Of a DNA stretch of 64,000 bases, positions 1-12,600 are shown in pieces. The stretch lies in NCBI GenBank assembly GCA_948470475.1, contig OX419337.1, positions 28,725,372 through 28,789,371 on the forward strand, written 5' to 3'. Each line of letters begins with the position of its first letter. Within the stretch, counting starts at the first letter, position 1. The translations under genes and the position numbers were made by a program. The stretch is from Galaxea fascicularis (lineage: Eukaryota > Cnidaria > Anthozoa > Scleractinia > Euphylliidae). The notes below the pieces were generated by a model that was not told the DNA's origin, searched no databases, and was given only the letters and a program-made list of their open reading frames with translations.

Positions 1-1419
1 CTTCAGAGGAAGGTAACATTTTCCTCTTTATTTTCAAGCCCACGAAAGTCTTAAACTGGATGTGGATTGATGAAATTCAAATGACCACGATTTACTTTAT
101 AATCAGCGATTTTTTCTGAAACAAATGAATTTTATTTTCTTGCAACATTTCGTTAATATTTTGGAGCTTTATTAAGCATGCTTGCAAGGAATAAGTTATA
201 ATTTCATCGACATTATAACAATAGCTGTCAGATTTTATATTAAGTGCGAATACGATTAAAAGGGGACTTGAAATTGAGGGCTTAATGGATCGTACTCAGC
301 ACGCAACCAATAGGCGGATTTTGTTTTATATATACCTCAAAAGATCACGTTTCTAGAAACCGCATTTCCGTAAGAGTGAGCCTATAGTTAAGAGTTAAAA
401 TCTACATAATCAGCAGTGTTTCCCGAGGAGAAAGTGGGATTTAATTGTGATATTCAACATAATATGAAGTTTTATTTCTTGAAAGGAAACGTGCTGTGCT
501 TGTTAGTACAAGGGTTGCTATGGTGCATGGGCTGGTTTCAGGAAAAACGTAATTCCAGCTGAGAGCCGTCATTGAAAATGCAAGTGAGAATTTGTTACAA
601 TATAATAAAATTTAACCCCCAGAAAAATTCAAAATAGCTCAATTTCCGCGATAAATATTAAAGTTCATTCAGTTCTCGGAAATCTCCCATTTTTAGGATG
701 AAATCAAAAACTAAATTGTAACTACTTGAGTAAATAAATATAAACTATGTTTGACAACCTAAATTGCATTGAAGCTAAAGCAAGCCTGTCTATATTACCG
801 ATTGAGTTGATGCCGCCAACTGACGCCTGTTTTCTCATGTTTGGTCTTGGAAGGAAGCACAGTAAATTACATCGAGTGACAAATGAAAGTAATTTGGGAT
901 TTACATTGATTTCCGAGTTAAATAGGCTTACTAACTTGGTCATGTATAAAACGATGACAGTTCCGTTTCGAATTAGGGAGATCAGCATTCTGGAAAAGAT
1001 AATGAAAGAGCGCAATGCTTGCAAAACTTGCAGTAGCAAAAAGCTCTGAAAAGTTTGGTGTGTGATTTACTATTATTCCTTATCAAGCAGACGCTAAATT
1101 CGAAACCACCAGTCGCATGCTCAAGTAGTCAGTTGTTCAAAGAAGGAGCCAGACAAGTTCACGAGATGAGTAAATCAGACAAACGAACGCTATTTAGAGA
1201 AAAACAAAACAGTATTCCAAAGTCGATTTTAAAAGCATGAAATTCTACATCTACATATATTAATCGACCACACTTTCGCATCAAGTCGCAAAATTGTTGC
1301 ACATTTGAATGCAAACACGATTTTTCACATTATACCCCGATCGAAAGATTCCTTCCAAAACTTAAATATTGCTCTCGAGATAACTTAAGCTTTTCAATTA
1401 AAGAAAGTAGTTGGTTTGT
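1..1419. other. Non-coding AT-rich DNA, no gene recognised
   Basis: Only short ORFs without recognisable motifs (for example 747-1049 plus, which has a fully overlapping antisense ORF) and no convincing exon with splice sites. Confidence 0.6.
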
Positions 1420-1429
1420 GCTCCCTGCT

Positions 1430-1520
1430 GGAACCTCGTTCCCAGGGCTTTTCCCAAAAAAGAAAAATGACGGCGGGACGCCATTTTTTCTTTCTAGGGA
1501 AAAGCCTTAGGAACGAGGTT
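1430..1520. mobile_element. 91-bp palindromic MITE with a 10-bp target duplication
   Basis: Arms pair almost end to end: AACCTCGTTCCCAGGGCTTT on the left with AAGCCTTAGGAACGAGGTT on the right. The element is bracketed by the direct repeat GCTCCCTGCT at 1420-1429 and 1521-1530. A 9-11 bp duplication is typical of Mutator-like insertions; that assignment is inference. Confidence 0.75.
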
Positions 1521-1530
1521 GCTCCCTGCT

Positions 1531-4500
1531 AATTTCTATCGTTGCTTGACCATTAGCCTTTTAGAAGATCACGCAAAAACGAGGAAATTGTTTTCTTCCT
1601 GAGATGAAAACGGAATTCCAATTAGAAGGTATATAGCCGGCGTGCTAAGCAGCTCAGCCGCTTTCTGGATTAGTTTATTGGTAAGGTATTGAGAATAAAC
1701 CTTGACTAACAGCCGTTACACATTTTGTTAAGAATTTTCCACCAATGTGTTACCTGAAAAATGTTCGAAAAGAATGTGAACGTTTATTCTCGCCCGAAAA
1801 AATATCGAACTGTCTTTTCTTTGGCTGTTTGTGTGCAAAGTTGAATCGCAAGCGATCTGATGCTTTTTTTTTTTGCTCGTCATATTTTCCACCTTACAAT
1901 TTTCTTTCCCTTTAGAGTTGAGTAACAAATTCCTTGACGCAAACGAAGGCTCTGTGGTCTTATCTTAACTGAAAAGATCGGTTTAATAACATTCAATCTT
2001 GACCTTGAACGCATTTTAATTAAGGCTCTTGACGGTGCAAGACACTCGACCTTAATAAAGGTCAGTTTTCAGTAAAACCACCATTAATAATTGAACACAA
2101 CGAAACAATTAGTTAGTAGTGATATCGCTGATAATTTTACCACCCTCACATTCACCAAAGCATTCTGGTCAAGGAGCCTTGGTTAAATCCCAATTCTAGA
2201 GTTGGATAAATAATTCCTCGTATTATGCTAACCACAGAAAATTGTCATGGGTTATACGTTTTGAAATTGTTTTATTTTCACACAAAAAGATTGCGTTTAA
2301 AAGCGAACTGCATGATACAAAAACGCAGATCAAAACAAATTAAACAAAACCAAATCGCTTAAGACAATTATTTCCATTTGTATGGGACAGTATTGTGTTG
2401 TTTGCCAATTTCAAGAGAAACATTGAATTGAAAGTGTTTGGATTGACATCACTCGGCGAAACTTGCCGAGTTCTCTTTGTTTCCTTCAGTTTAGCGGAGA
2501 CTGAACACTTTAGCTGTAATGAGAACATTTTATGCTGAAAGCAATAAGTTTTTCCATGAACTCAATGGAAGCCACCACACGATCACAGTGGTTTGTTTGA
2601 TCAACTTTGGAAAGAGCAAAATTTCATCCTAGTCAAAATTTTGAAACAAGCTCTCTTTAATTTCTTTTGTAACAGTGTAACAAATCACCTCTGTTCTCTC
2701 GCCGACCTGAAAACATAATAGTGTTATATGGTGACAAGAAAAGGTTGCAAAATGTACTAATAAAACTAGAAGCGTACTTAAAACTACAGATCACGAAAGC
2801 AACTTTTTTGGTCAGTTAAACCGACTAAAAAGATTGAATATTTTTCGTAGGCAGGCGTAGACTTTATTTATGAATCGGTTTCAGCCATTCACCTTTTGAA
2901 AGCGAAGTGAAGCTTTAGTAAAATTTGTGGGGGTTGGTTCACTGGCGTTATAATTTTCGCCTTTTTTTTCTGGGGTAGAAAATACCTCCATTGAAATATT
3001 AACAAAGCATAAAGCGGATCTTCGAAATTACTCAGCAATTTAGGAAAAGCAATCGAGTCCTTTGCGTTAACATAAATTCATTTACTTAATCTGTGAAGGA
3101 AAACGTTATCTCAGAGGAAGCCGCTCGGGACTTGGTTAAATCAAATTCGAAAACAAAGGTTTGAAGAACACAAATACAAAAGGTTCAACTTCAAATGCTA
3201 CCCACCCTATTATGCGAGCTGATCAAATATATTTTGGGAGCTTCGTTTAAGGGCGCTGGCATGGTTCAGACAGTATGGAGATTCAACCAGTTAGAAACAG
3301 TATAGTGCCGTTCAAAATTATTTCAAATGTCAACTTGCCTTCATCGCAGCTTGACAAAAAACGTAAAAACAAAAAATAAAATTGTTTGAAAATGAACTTA
3401 CCAAGAATAAGGATGTGGCTTCGAAAAACGTTTGCTCAGTGTTACAACTCCGGCAGTGAATAAAATGATTGTGTCTCCTCTGCCCCTGTGCTCTATGTAT
3501 CAAGCAAGTTCAGCTTCCGTTTATGATTGGCTGATCCAGTCACCAATTACACTGGGTACCCCACACCTATGGATAGCGCATCAGAGGAGCTGGGCCGCTT
3601 AAATCACGTCCGTAGGAGTTTCGACCAGGCTAGATCAGAGTTGTGTTAGAACGGTACGATTCTTGGCGCCATGTAGGATCATAAAGAAACGAACTAAAGT
3701 TACCTTCGAAGATACAGAAATCCCGAATTACAATAATCAATTAATAAAAAGTTTTGTTTTTATTAGTATACCCCTGGGTGGTGAGTTTAATATGGAAAAT
3801 TAAAATTTGAAAGATGTATACAAATAAAAAAATTGACATCGGCTAATGCCGAACGACGCAACTCTTTTTTTTTTTAAAGAACTCTGATTAAAATTTTCCC
3901 CTTTTCCAAACAATGAGATTCTTTACTTAAGAACAGGTCAAAATACAGTATTTTCGCATTGCACATGACTTAACACCGTGCCCTAATCACGGTGATACAA
4001 CCACAGTATGAAAAAGGTTACCAGTCAAATTATCCTTATTTTACAATGATTAAGTTTAAACTTGCTAAAAAGAAACCTTAAAAGCAGCCTTAGCTTCGGC
4101 TATACTGAAGTCAGTAAGCCGAACTGTCACATCTTTTGTTAGGAGAAAAGTCAACATTTTAAAGAGAGTTTTCAAAAATATCTCATTACCACTCGTACAA
4201 CATCATGGAAGAATATTTATTATACGCCTACGTTTGTGTACTTACAGAGCAACTAACACTGACTAATTATATCGAGTTTCGCACGAACAAACTGGCAGCT
4301 GTTGGCAAATTTCTGTCGGGTTTAATCTTGCCTCACTTTAATTTTGAGTTTTTCTATTGTCCCCAAATGTGACATTGTTACATATTGAAAATATGTAAAT
4401 CAGATTTATTGTTTAGTTATAGTGAAATTGTAACAAGTCACGTTAAAACCATTGGATATCAGTTTCCCGTGGTGCTGTTTATAATTTTGTCCCTTTCAAT

Positions 4501-7119
4501 CTCACCATCTCAATCAAATTCTCCTTACATGCATAAACTCGTACGATGATGGGAACATAATACAGCTCGTAACATTGAATAATACGTGATGTGAATGAAG
4601 TTTGTTTTTCAGTTTCTTTTCTCGTGACTTAATAGCCCAATTCTTGATTTGCACTGACATGAACCATGAACACATGAACACGGACGTCTGCTGGTAATCA
4701 TTCTCGTGTGTGTCTTTCTTTTCTTCTTGCGTTTCTCGGCATAATGTTCACTACCTCATACAATGTTTCCTGACATTTGGAGCTTACGTAAGAAATCATG
4801 AATAAGAAAGAACGAAAATATGAAAGTGTTGCGCATTACTTTCCTGTTTGCCTTCAGTGTGCGCACGATTAAGTTAAGTGGTAATCTCTTTCTATAACAC
4901 GCATTATGAACAGTAAAAGCCAACACAGTGCCGAAGTAAGGTTGGTCCCAGATCCCTACCCTTCGGTTTCAGACCTCTTTCAAACATGACAACATCATTT
5001 GGCGCATGAACAATAAATTGCGAGAAATTTAGGTGCATACCTAGACTATGTCAAAATAATGATTTATCTTTATGTTTTGGTTTCCTCGCATGTCCTATAC
5101 ACTCAATCAACAGCCAAATTACGGGGTATTTTGTTCTAATCTGACAAGCTGAAGAAGCAACTGAAATGATCTATAATTTATGAACTTTCCGGCTTCCTGT
5201 GCTGAATGTAAACTTTGCCTTACACAGAGACACCTTAAGAGCAAAAACAATAGGCCTTGACTTGCTAGACCTGTCACCGAGTCAATTTTTAACCAAACAA
5301 AATAATATGTTTCAGAATGCACTGGCTCCATTTGTGAAAAGTTGTAGATGATAATTGTCATAACGGTGAATAAGCCCAGGTCTCACAGCCTGCGATTGGG
5401 CTGTCTGTGCATTAATTAAGTAAATCAGCATGAAGTTTAAATGCATTCTAATTATTACAGTGTATTTTATCTTCAGTGTAAATATTGGCAAGTACAGTTT
5501 CAACATGATATACTGAGTGCGAGCTATTATTTATAACATGGTTCATAAAAATCGAAACAATCTTTCGGAATACAGCTGAAGAACATCAATCTGCGTAACA
5601 TGTCAGTGTGGTGCGATAGAACGATTTGTTTTCCCTTGAGAAAAAAATGTTGTGGTAAATATATCCATGTTAATATCGATCAAACGCCATTTAGATTTGC
5701 CTTCCGTCCTTGGTTAAACACTCACAATTCGTAAATTTCATAACTTGGAAATTGGAGGTCAAAAGTGGTGAAACTCCGCATTGTCTTCCTGCATTTATGC
5801 GTTTAGCATTTGAAATCTTGCCAGCAAGATGGTTTGGTATGCTGGCAAAGATCAACCCTGTGATGAAATAAAGGTAATGAAAACATGAAATGGCAAAATT
5901 TCGTATTAACGGAAAACTGTTAAGCTATAATAACAGCATATATTACTGACACATCCTTAAAAACCATTTGGAGGGGGCCATAATTTTGACTCACGTTCAG
6001 ATCCGCCGGGAAGAAATCAATCTTTTTACACGACAAATAGGCTGAAGAATCCCGCCAACGATTAACTACAAACGACCATTTTTGCACAACGCAAAGGAAC
6101 AGTTACTACATGTTCTTACTTGGCTATTTTCTTCTGCTTTAGTTTCACCTTTGGTTTAATATCGGTTTCGTATACTCGTGCAGCCTCTAGTGCCCTCCAG
6201 GAAAACTTCACACACTCACGGCGGGAAGTTGAGTCTCTTCATGCTTAAGCCACACGTCATTTTAAATCTTGAAATAAATTCACGACCGTATGAGGAAATT
6301 ATTTTTTACCACAATAATAAACAGTTTCACTGCAAACTGAGCTCGCACGTCTGCGAACTCCCATCGACGTTGCAAGCAGATGGGTTTGTACATTGTCATG
6401 CGATTTTTCTTTTATTGGTGTGTGTGGTTTTTTCGCGTGGGAGAACCTGCTGTCTGTCGCAAACCACAAACAGAGATCTGTCTTGTGGTGGGTGTAGTTT
6501 ATAGATAGAAATACAAAGTCAGAGTAAATAAAACAACTGTTTTGTTGGTCGCAATATAATTCTGATTTATGCCTTCCAGCCGATGACATCACTGCGGTCA
6601 AGTTCCAAGATTATAAATTAACATAAAAATGAACTGTTAATTTATTGTTACGTTAATTTATGAACTTTTTCAGCTTCCTTTCTAACAATTGCCTCATTCG
6701 TCTCAGTCTGTCTTCGAACAAGAACTATCGATGTCGATGCCTTCTCAATCCAAAATATCCCACATGTTTTTCCAAACTCAAAACCGCACAAAACGCGGAG
6801 TGGACGCGTGTGAATACGTTAGTCAACCATTCAGCTGTCAAATTTTCGTGACTAAATTGGCCCCTTTCAACGTCTTGCTGGCTCGACTCCATCCAGTGCT
6901 CGACTTAAACCCAACTTGTTTTTAGACGTCGAATTTAATTAAGTTGAACTATAACATATACAAAAACTGCCATCAGACATGCGCTGTTTATACAAAGAAG
7001 GGTTTAAACCACACCTTTTTAATGGTCTGAACAAGTTTGCGATTCACGGACGCACGGATGAAGTCATGAGTCACAGAGATAAACAAAATCACTGTATGAA
7101 ACAAATTGATTCCATTAGC
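1531..7119. other. Non-coding DNA, no gene recognised
   Basis: AT-rich, with only short ORFs lacking known motifs. The 6178-6925 stretch has overlapping ORFs on both strands, which suggests low stop density from a repeat rather than a gene. No tRNA or clear tandem array noticed. Confidence 0.5.
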
Positions 7120-7267
7120 CAGTGAGTGTATACCCTGATAACGCACGGATGACGTGAAAATGTGGTTAGAACATTAGTCGCACAACTCGCCTGGGGCTCG
7201 TATCGTACCTCTTTGTTCTTAACACGTTTGGACGTCATCCGTGCGTCATCAGAGTACATACACACTG
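7120..7267. repeat. Foldback element (CGCACGGATGACG arms)
   Basis: The left arm (about 7120-7172) pairs with the right arm (about 7217-7267) around ACGCACGGATGACGT / ACGTCATCCGTGCGT, including outer CAGTG / CACTG ends. No ORF of note; a non-autonomous element. Confidence 0.65.
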
Positions 7268-7510
7268 CCTGTGGAATCTATTTGTTTGGTAGCACGTCAG
7301 ATCTTGCCGTGTACGTGCTGCACGGTGTTAGCAACGCCGCGCAGCTGTCGCGCCAAATGCCATCACTTTAGTTTGGCACAGCACTGGCAACGAGTCATAA
7401 GAGTGTAGAGTATAAATGCATTCTGAACTAAGAACTCATGTATTTCTTAAATAGTGGATCAGTTAGAGTTTTTGAAAGTAATAGAATAGAAGTTCAGTAA
7501 AAGAAAATTA

Positions 7511-8691
7511 CCGGCTTTACAGGCCGGGGAGGGGAGGGGTACTCCTCGGAATTCTTGGTAGGGGGTGTGCCGCCCGGTTCTCCAAATCCTAACCTTATTT
7601 AAATATGCCATTTTCCACATCCGTTTTCAGACCTGGCCTGGCCAGTTCCAAATTTTCCCACTGCCTTATTTTTGTTTGTTTCTTTACCCAGGGGCATCCA
7701 ATTTAGCAGGGCTAGTACTAGTTTAAGGACGTTCGCGGTAATTGTTCACGCGGATTAAGTCAAGAATTAGTCAAATCAAGAGAAAATGAGGGGACAGAGA
7801 GGGAGGCTCAGGGCGTTGACCGGGATATGTTATGTCCACGAAAGTTATTTTTAGACGAACGGAAGTCTGTCTTCCGAGACGTTCGCATGCAGTCTTGCCT
7901 CGCTCTCAGGTTTTTAGTGAAAGGAGAAAATAGCGACATACGTGGAGGGCTGATGAAGATTTATATTCATCATGTCTCAGAACTCACTTTTGCTTTCTCG
8001 GAATTTCTTTTTTCTTTTCTGTTGCCCAAAGATGTCGAGGCTTCCTCGGTGTGATCGTCATCCGACTGTTGATCGCTAACATCGCTGTCGTCGTGCCATA
8101 AACTGTCGCCCTCGCTATTCGTTTCTGACTCGCGTTCTCCGTTAATTCACTAATGTCAGCCAGCGAGTCATTCGTTTCCATAGAAATCGTGGAGCTTGTT
8201 TCCGAGCTGGAATCATCAGACCAGAAATACCACTTTCCGCGTTTCTGAAAGTCGTTTTCATCGACAAACGTTAAGTCCACTTTGACCGACATTACATGTA
8301 ATCTTTGCTTTTCTTTCAAACATCAGGCCTGCATGCGGACGTCTCGGAAGACAGACTTCCGCTCGTCTAAAAATAACTTTCGTGGACATGACATATCTCA
8401 AGGGCTGGACCGGGAGCCTCCCACTCTGTCCCCTCATTTTCTCTTGGTCAAATTCAGCTTGAATGATATATTTTGGTTACTTGTCTAATTTCTCAATTAC
8501 ATGTACATTTAATTTAGAAATGAAAAGATAAAAACGTTTGTACGCTCTCGTGGTTCCCTTGAAAACCATATCCGATTTCAGACCAAAATAGTCAAAATCT
8601 ATACCCGTTTTCAGACCAAAACGGCTCAAAACTGTATCCTTTGGGGCTACACATACCTATATAGCTTATCTAGGGGAGGACCCTCCCCGGG
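7511..8691. mobile_element. Interspersed repeat (CCGGGGAGGGG ends) split by a second element
   Basis: Left part 7511-7777 begins at GGCCGGGGAGGGGAGGGGTA. Right part about 8500-8691 repeats the phrase 'TTTTCAGACC' and ends at CCCTCCCCGGG, complementary to the left end. The two parts read as one coral-type element interrupted by the foldback at 7778-8445. Confidence 0.5.
7778..8445. mobile_element. Long-TIR foldback element, about 668 bp, nested in another repeat
   Basis: Terminal inverted repeats of about 115 bp (7778-7892 and 8329-8445), both starting AAGAGAAAATGAGGGGACAG when read inward, and containing a small internal palindrome CGGAAGTCTGTCTTCCG. The core holds a minus-strand open stretch (7984-8319, 111 codons) rich in Ser/Thr/Lys with no domain I recognise. 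Long TIRs suggest a Mutator-like non-autonomous element; a target duplication was not identified. Confidence 0.68.
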
Positions 8692-9408
8692 CTTTGCAGC
8701 AAGACTAAATGAAGCGTGTTGGAAGAAGGGGTCGTCAAGAGATTTAAACAAACCATAGATAGTTCAGAATCTTGTAAATACTCAGCTGTATTTCAGTCAT
8801 ACAAGATTAAAGTATGGGGCCTGGAAAGCCTCGCTTCTAATCAGTTGTTAGATGAGGAGCAGCGTCTTTAGTGTTTACTTCGTACAATCTGTAAAACCAA
8901 GGTTATTCCACTTACTCTTGCAAAAATTTAACCTAAGGATTCGCCAGACTTCAAAACATATAGGTCTCGTTATCTTTAAATTAAAGTTTCATTATTTATC
9001 GTTTCAAAGCATAACATCAAAATTTGAATTCTCATTTATTGCCGATACACATTTTCTATAGACGTTGCAGGGAAAATTGTTAAAATATCAACTGAAGCAA
9101 ATTGATCTTGTGTGATCCTGTCCTTAATTCTCGCGACTGCTCTGTTTTGTAAAGCATTGATATTACAGGATAAATTTGATGTTGGTCACTTTTAGCGTTT
9201 AATCCGTAAATGGTTGAACTGGGTTCGTTGTTCTTTTACGAGTACGGATGTAACAGAACCGACTAATTGCACCTTTTTTGTTCGGTTTTCTTTCGATCAG
9301 ATGTACCACCGCTGACTCACTGATTCTTTCGGCAATTACCTGTGTTCCGTTATTCCATATCTTTTCACAAGTAATGAGAATTTGTAGCGTTTTTCGAAAA
9401 TCGTACCT

Positions 9409-9636
9409 GGCGCCCGTTTTTCGAAACTCCCGAACCTTTTCAGGGGCATTTCGGGTGCCATAATTTCCTTCCTTAAAAACGAAGACCGTTTCCAGGCATG
9501 AAATTTTGCAATAAATTTGCCCTCTCGGATCTTGAAATCGTAGTAAAAGACCAGCTTTTTAGAATAAACAGATCGCAGTTTTTGAAATGATTTTTTGGGC
9601 CCGAAAAGTTTACGAGACTTTCGAGAAACAGGCCCC
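9409..9636. mobile_element. Foldback MITE (GGCGCCCGTTTTTCGAAA ends)
   Basis: The left end GGCGCCCGTTTTTCGAAACT matches the reverse complement of the right end (CTTTCGAGAAACAGGCCCC), and inner CCCGAA / CCGAAAAG segments also pair. About 228 bp, non-coding. Confidence 0.6.
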
Positions 9637-9639
9637 TGA

Positions 9640-12600
9640 GCCGTGATTCAACATATTTAACTTGCTCAGTTTCAGCACTCAGGAACGTGGAAACCTGGTG
9701 GAAGTATTACTATGGCCTAACCTATATGCCGAATTTAGATACAGAATTTGCATGTTATAAACGTATATTAAAAAAATATATATATAAAAATAACGGTCTT
9801 TAGACAACTTGAGTTGTGGACTGACATCGTGAAAGCGCGACAGGTAGGAAAGACAATCGTGACGATATTGTGCACTTTGAAGTTTAAATGTTGGTGTTTT
9901 AGTGCCGCAGGCTCAAGCATGTCAAGTTGGGTGCGGGAGGGGGTAATTAATTATTTGACACATTTGAGTGGGCGTGTTTTGGTTTTAGACGAATTTAAGG
10001 GAGGGAGGTAAACAGAAGATATCAAAATGCTAGAATTTCTACAACGCCAATTATTTCTCTTAAGGAAAACAAGAAAATTTGGTAATTGACACATACGAAT
10101 TTTAAACAAAAATTAGAAGCTCACGAAATGCTAAAAATTCCGCAAAATCGATAATACCTTCACTTAATTTAGACGAAGAAAATGTCCCGATGAAATGTTC
10201 CACAGTGTTTACAGGAGAATTTCCTTAAATCTAAAGAAAACTGCCCAGGAATATATCTGACGTCTTTGACATTGATGTCAGGGCTTGGCATATTCAATCG
10301 GTTTTGATCCGTCCATATCACTCACTGAAACTCATCTGTTACTAAAAGCACTGCGACCGTCTTCCGTCAACAACGGTGCCAACGTAAAATCTATTTTACA
10401 TGTTCATCATTGCGGATGTTTTAATATTTCCACTTATGTTGAAATGGAGGTATTAAAGCTTTTTTTCTGTAGTGAGGTGGATTAACACAAGAAGATCTGA
10501 TATTAAGTTTAACCAAGGATACCGTGACCTACCTTCGTTAAGATGATATTTCGACGAGACTGGCATGCCTTGTCTTTGAGTAGTGTGTGTGTGACCATCG
10601 GGCTTTGTGAATTGTTTGTTTAGCTAGAAAACTCTTAGCCATATGGTAATCAATCGTGATGTATTTCTGCAGAGACATTTGCCATCAAGCAGACGTAAAA
10701 ATGTTTTGTCTCGGGTTAGAAAGACAACCACTTGCAAAATTACTTTTCTGGACTTAATCATATTTAAATCTTTCGTCCGTCAAACAAACATCGCCTTACA
10801 GGAGAAGCAATATGGTAACATACTGGCTTAATGTAATGAAGGTTAATATAACCCTCCTAAAAGAACAAAATTCTTGTGCCTCCATTTTATCGAGTAATTT
10901 GAAGACGTTGGTGTAGAAAAATGAATTCTTACTAGTATTCATGCCATCAAAATCCGTTACCGATTTCTTTAAATTAAAAATGACTACACGCAAATGAGTC
11001 TGAAACGAACCTTCACCGATGAAAAAGATGCCTTTAGGGTGCTATTTGTGAAAAAAGGGTTGAATAAATATACAACAGCTGGTTGCTATGTAATGAGTAG
11101 GCGTCTTGGTCAAATTGTTAGGGAGTTTTAGCAACGACGACGGCGACGGCAACGAAAACGTCATTTCAAAATATAACTTCTTGTTTCTGTGACGCTTTCG
11201 AAATTATTGAAATTTGTTTAACTTGGAAAATGCTGACGAACTGTCCAGGAACTAAATTACTATGAACGGCGTTAAAGCAAGGAAAAAAAATGTTTTTTTT
11301 TTTGGAGCATCTTTTCCAATTTTTGGCAACTTTCGACTATTTTTTTTTAGCAACTTTGACTCAATTTACTGGCACAGTCTATTCACGACTCCTCTGAGCT
11401 TCCCTGGTAAACCTACATTATTTACTTACATTATCAATTCCGTTGATAAAACCAAATTCTTGTTTACAACTCCCCTACACCACAGTTTTTTTTAGAAACT
11501 ACACCCTTAATCCCTTCTACCAATCAGAAACCGATTTTCGGATGTTTTTTGTTTTGACCAAGTTTTTCCTAACACATGGAACATTATCACATTACATCGC
11601 AGAGCAGCTGAAAACTTTATCAATCAGTGGAAACATTGGTAGTCTTTACACTAGAGGAAAATTAAACTTAGGAATATTTCAAGTCAAGTAAATTTGTGAT
11701 GCTTCAAGTAAATGTTTGTGACTTGACGCTTCACACACAAGTGATATTTTTTACTTCAAAGGTAACTTTTCCCAGGCAGTTAAATTAAGAATGATTGACA
11801 TTCTTCGCCCCCCTCAAAGCTCAAGAAACCGCAAGTTGGACAAGTCGGTTGTAAGGGTGGTTTTCAAGTCACTTGAAACTTTCTTAAATCGTTTCAACTC
11901 TCCGACTTTAATGAGATGCAAAATAAAGGGACTTGAGGTTTTACTTAGGTCTTCACACACATATTTTTGGTAAAGTAAAACTTAGGAACTCTTGAGGCTT
12001 CCATGTGTATTTTACTTCCCTATTGGGAATATGGTCCGAGAAGCTGGGATTACATCACGAATTCTTCTTCAAGCTTAAAAATTATGTTTAATTTCATCTA
12101 CATTTTGAATTTCTTAAACAATATGTATAGGTGTTTGTGAATGATATGCAAAAGTATTAGCAGTTGTGAATTTAATTTCATTAATCATAAAAACTGTAAA
12201 ACCTTATTATTTTATTTCTGGCACGTTCGTATGGAATTGCTAAAAGGCGTTATGATGTAAGTGAGCGTCAGTTGAATTCCAAGCAGAGGTTGAACTGAGA
12301 GAAAATTATATTCGCGCACGGCACAGCAAATATATAACCCGGTTATTGTCAAGGAGAATCGGAGAATCGGTGAATGCGATGAATAGTCATGACCAAAGTA
12401 TACTGTTGGTTTTGCTATAAGAGTATAGGGTACATGTATAGGGTCACATATTGACGCTCTGTTTTGAAGAGCTGCGAAATTGTAACGATATTATAGACCT
12501 TCACCATACGATTACAGTGAAACGGTTTTCACTCTTCCCAGGCCGCGGATTCAAAGAAATTTTGGCGCAGGTTCATGGGGGCAAAAATAACGTTGTTTAT

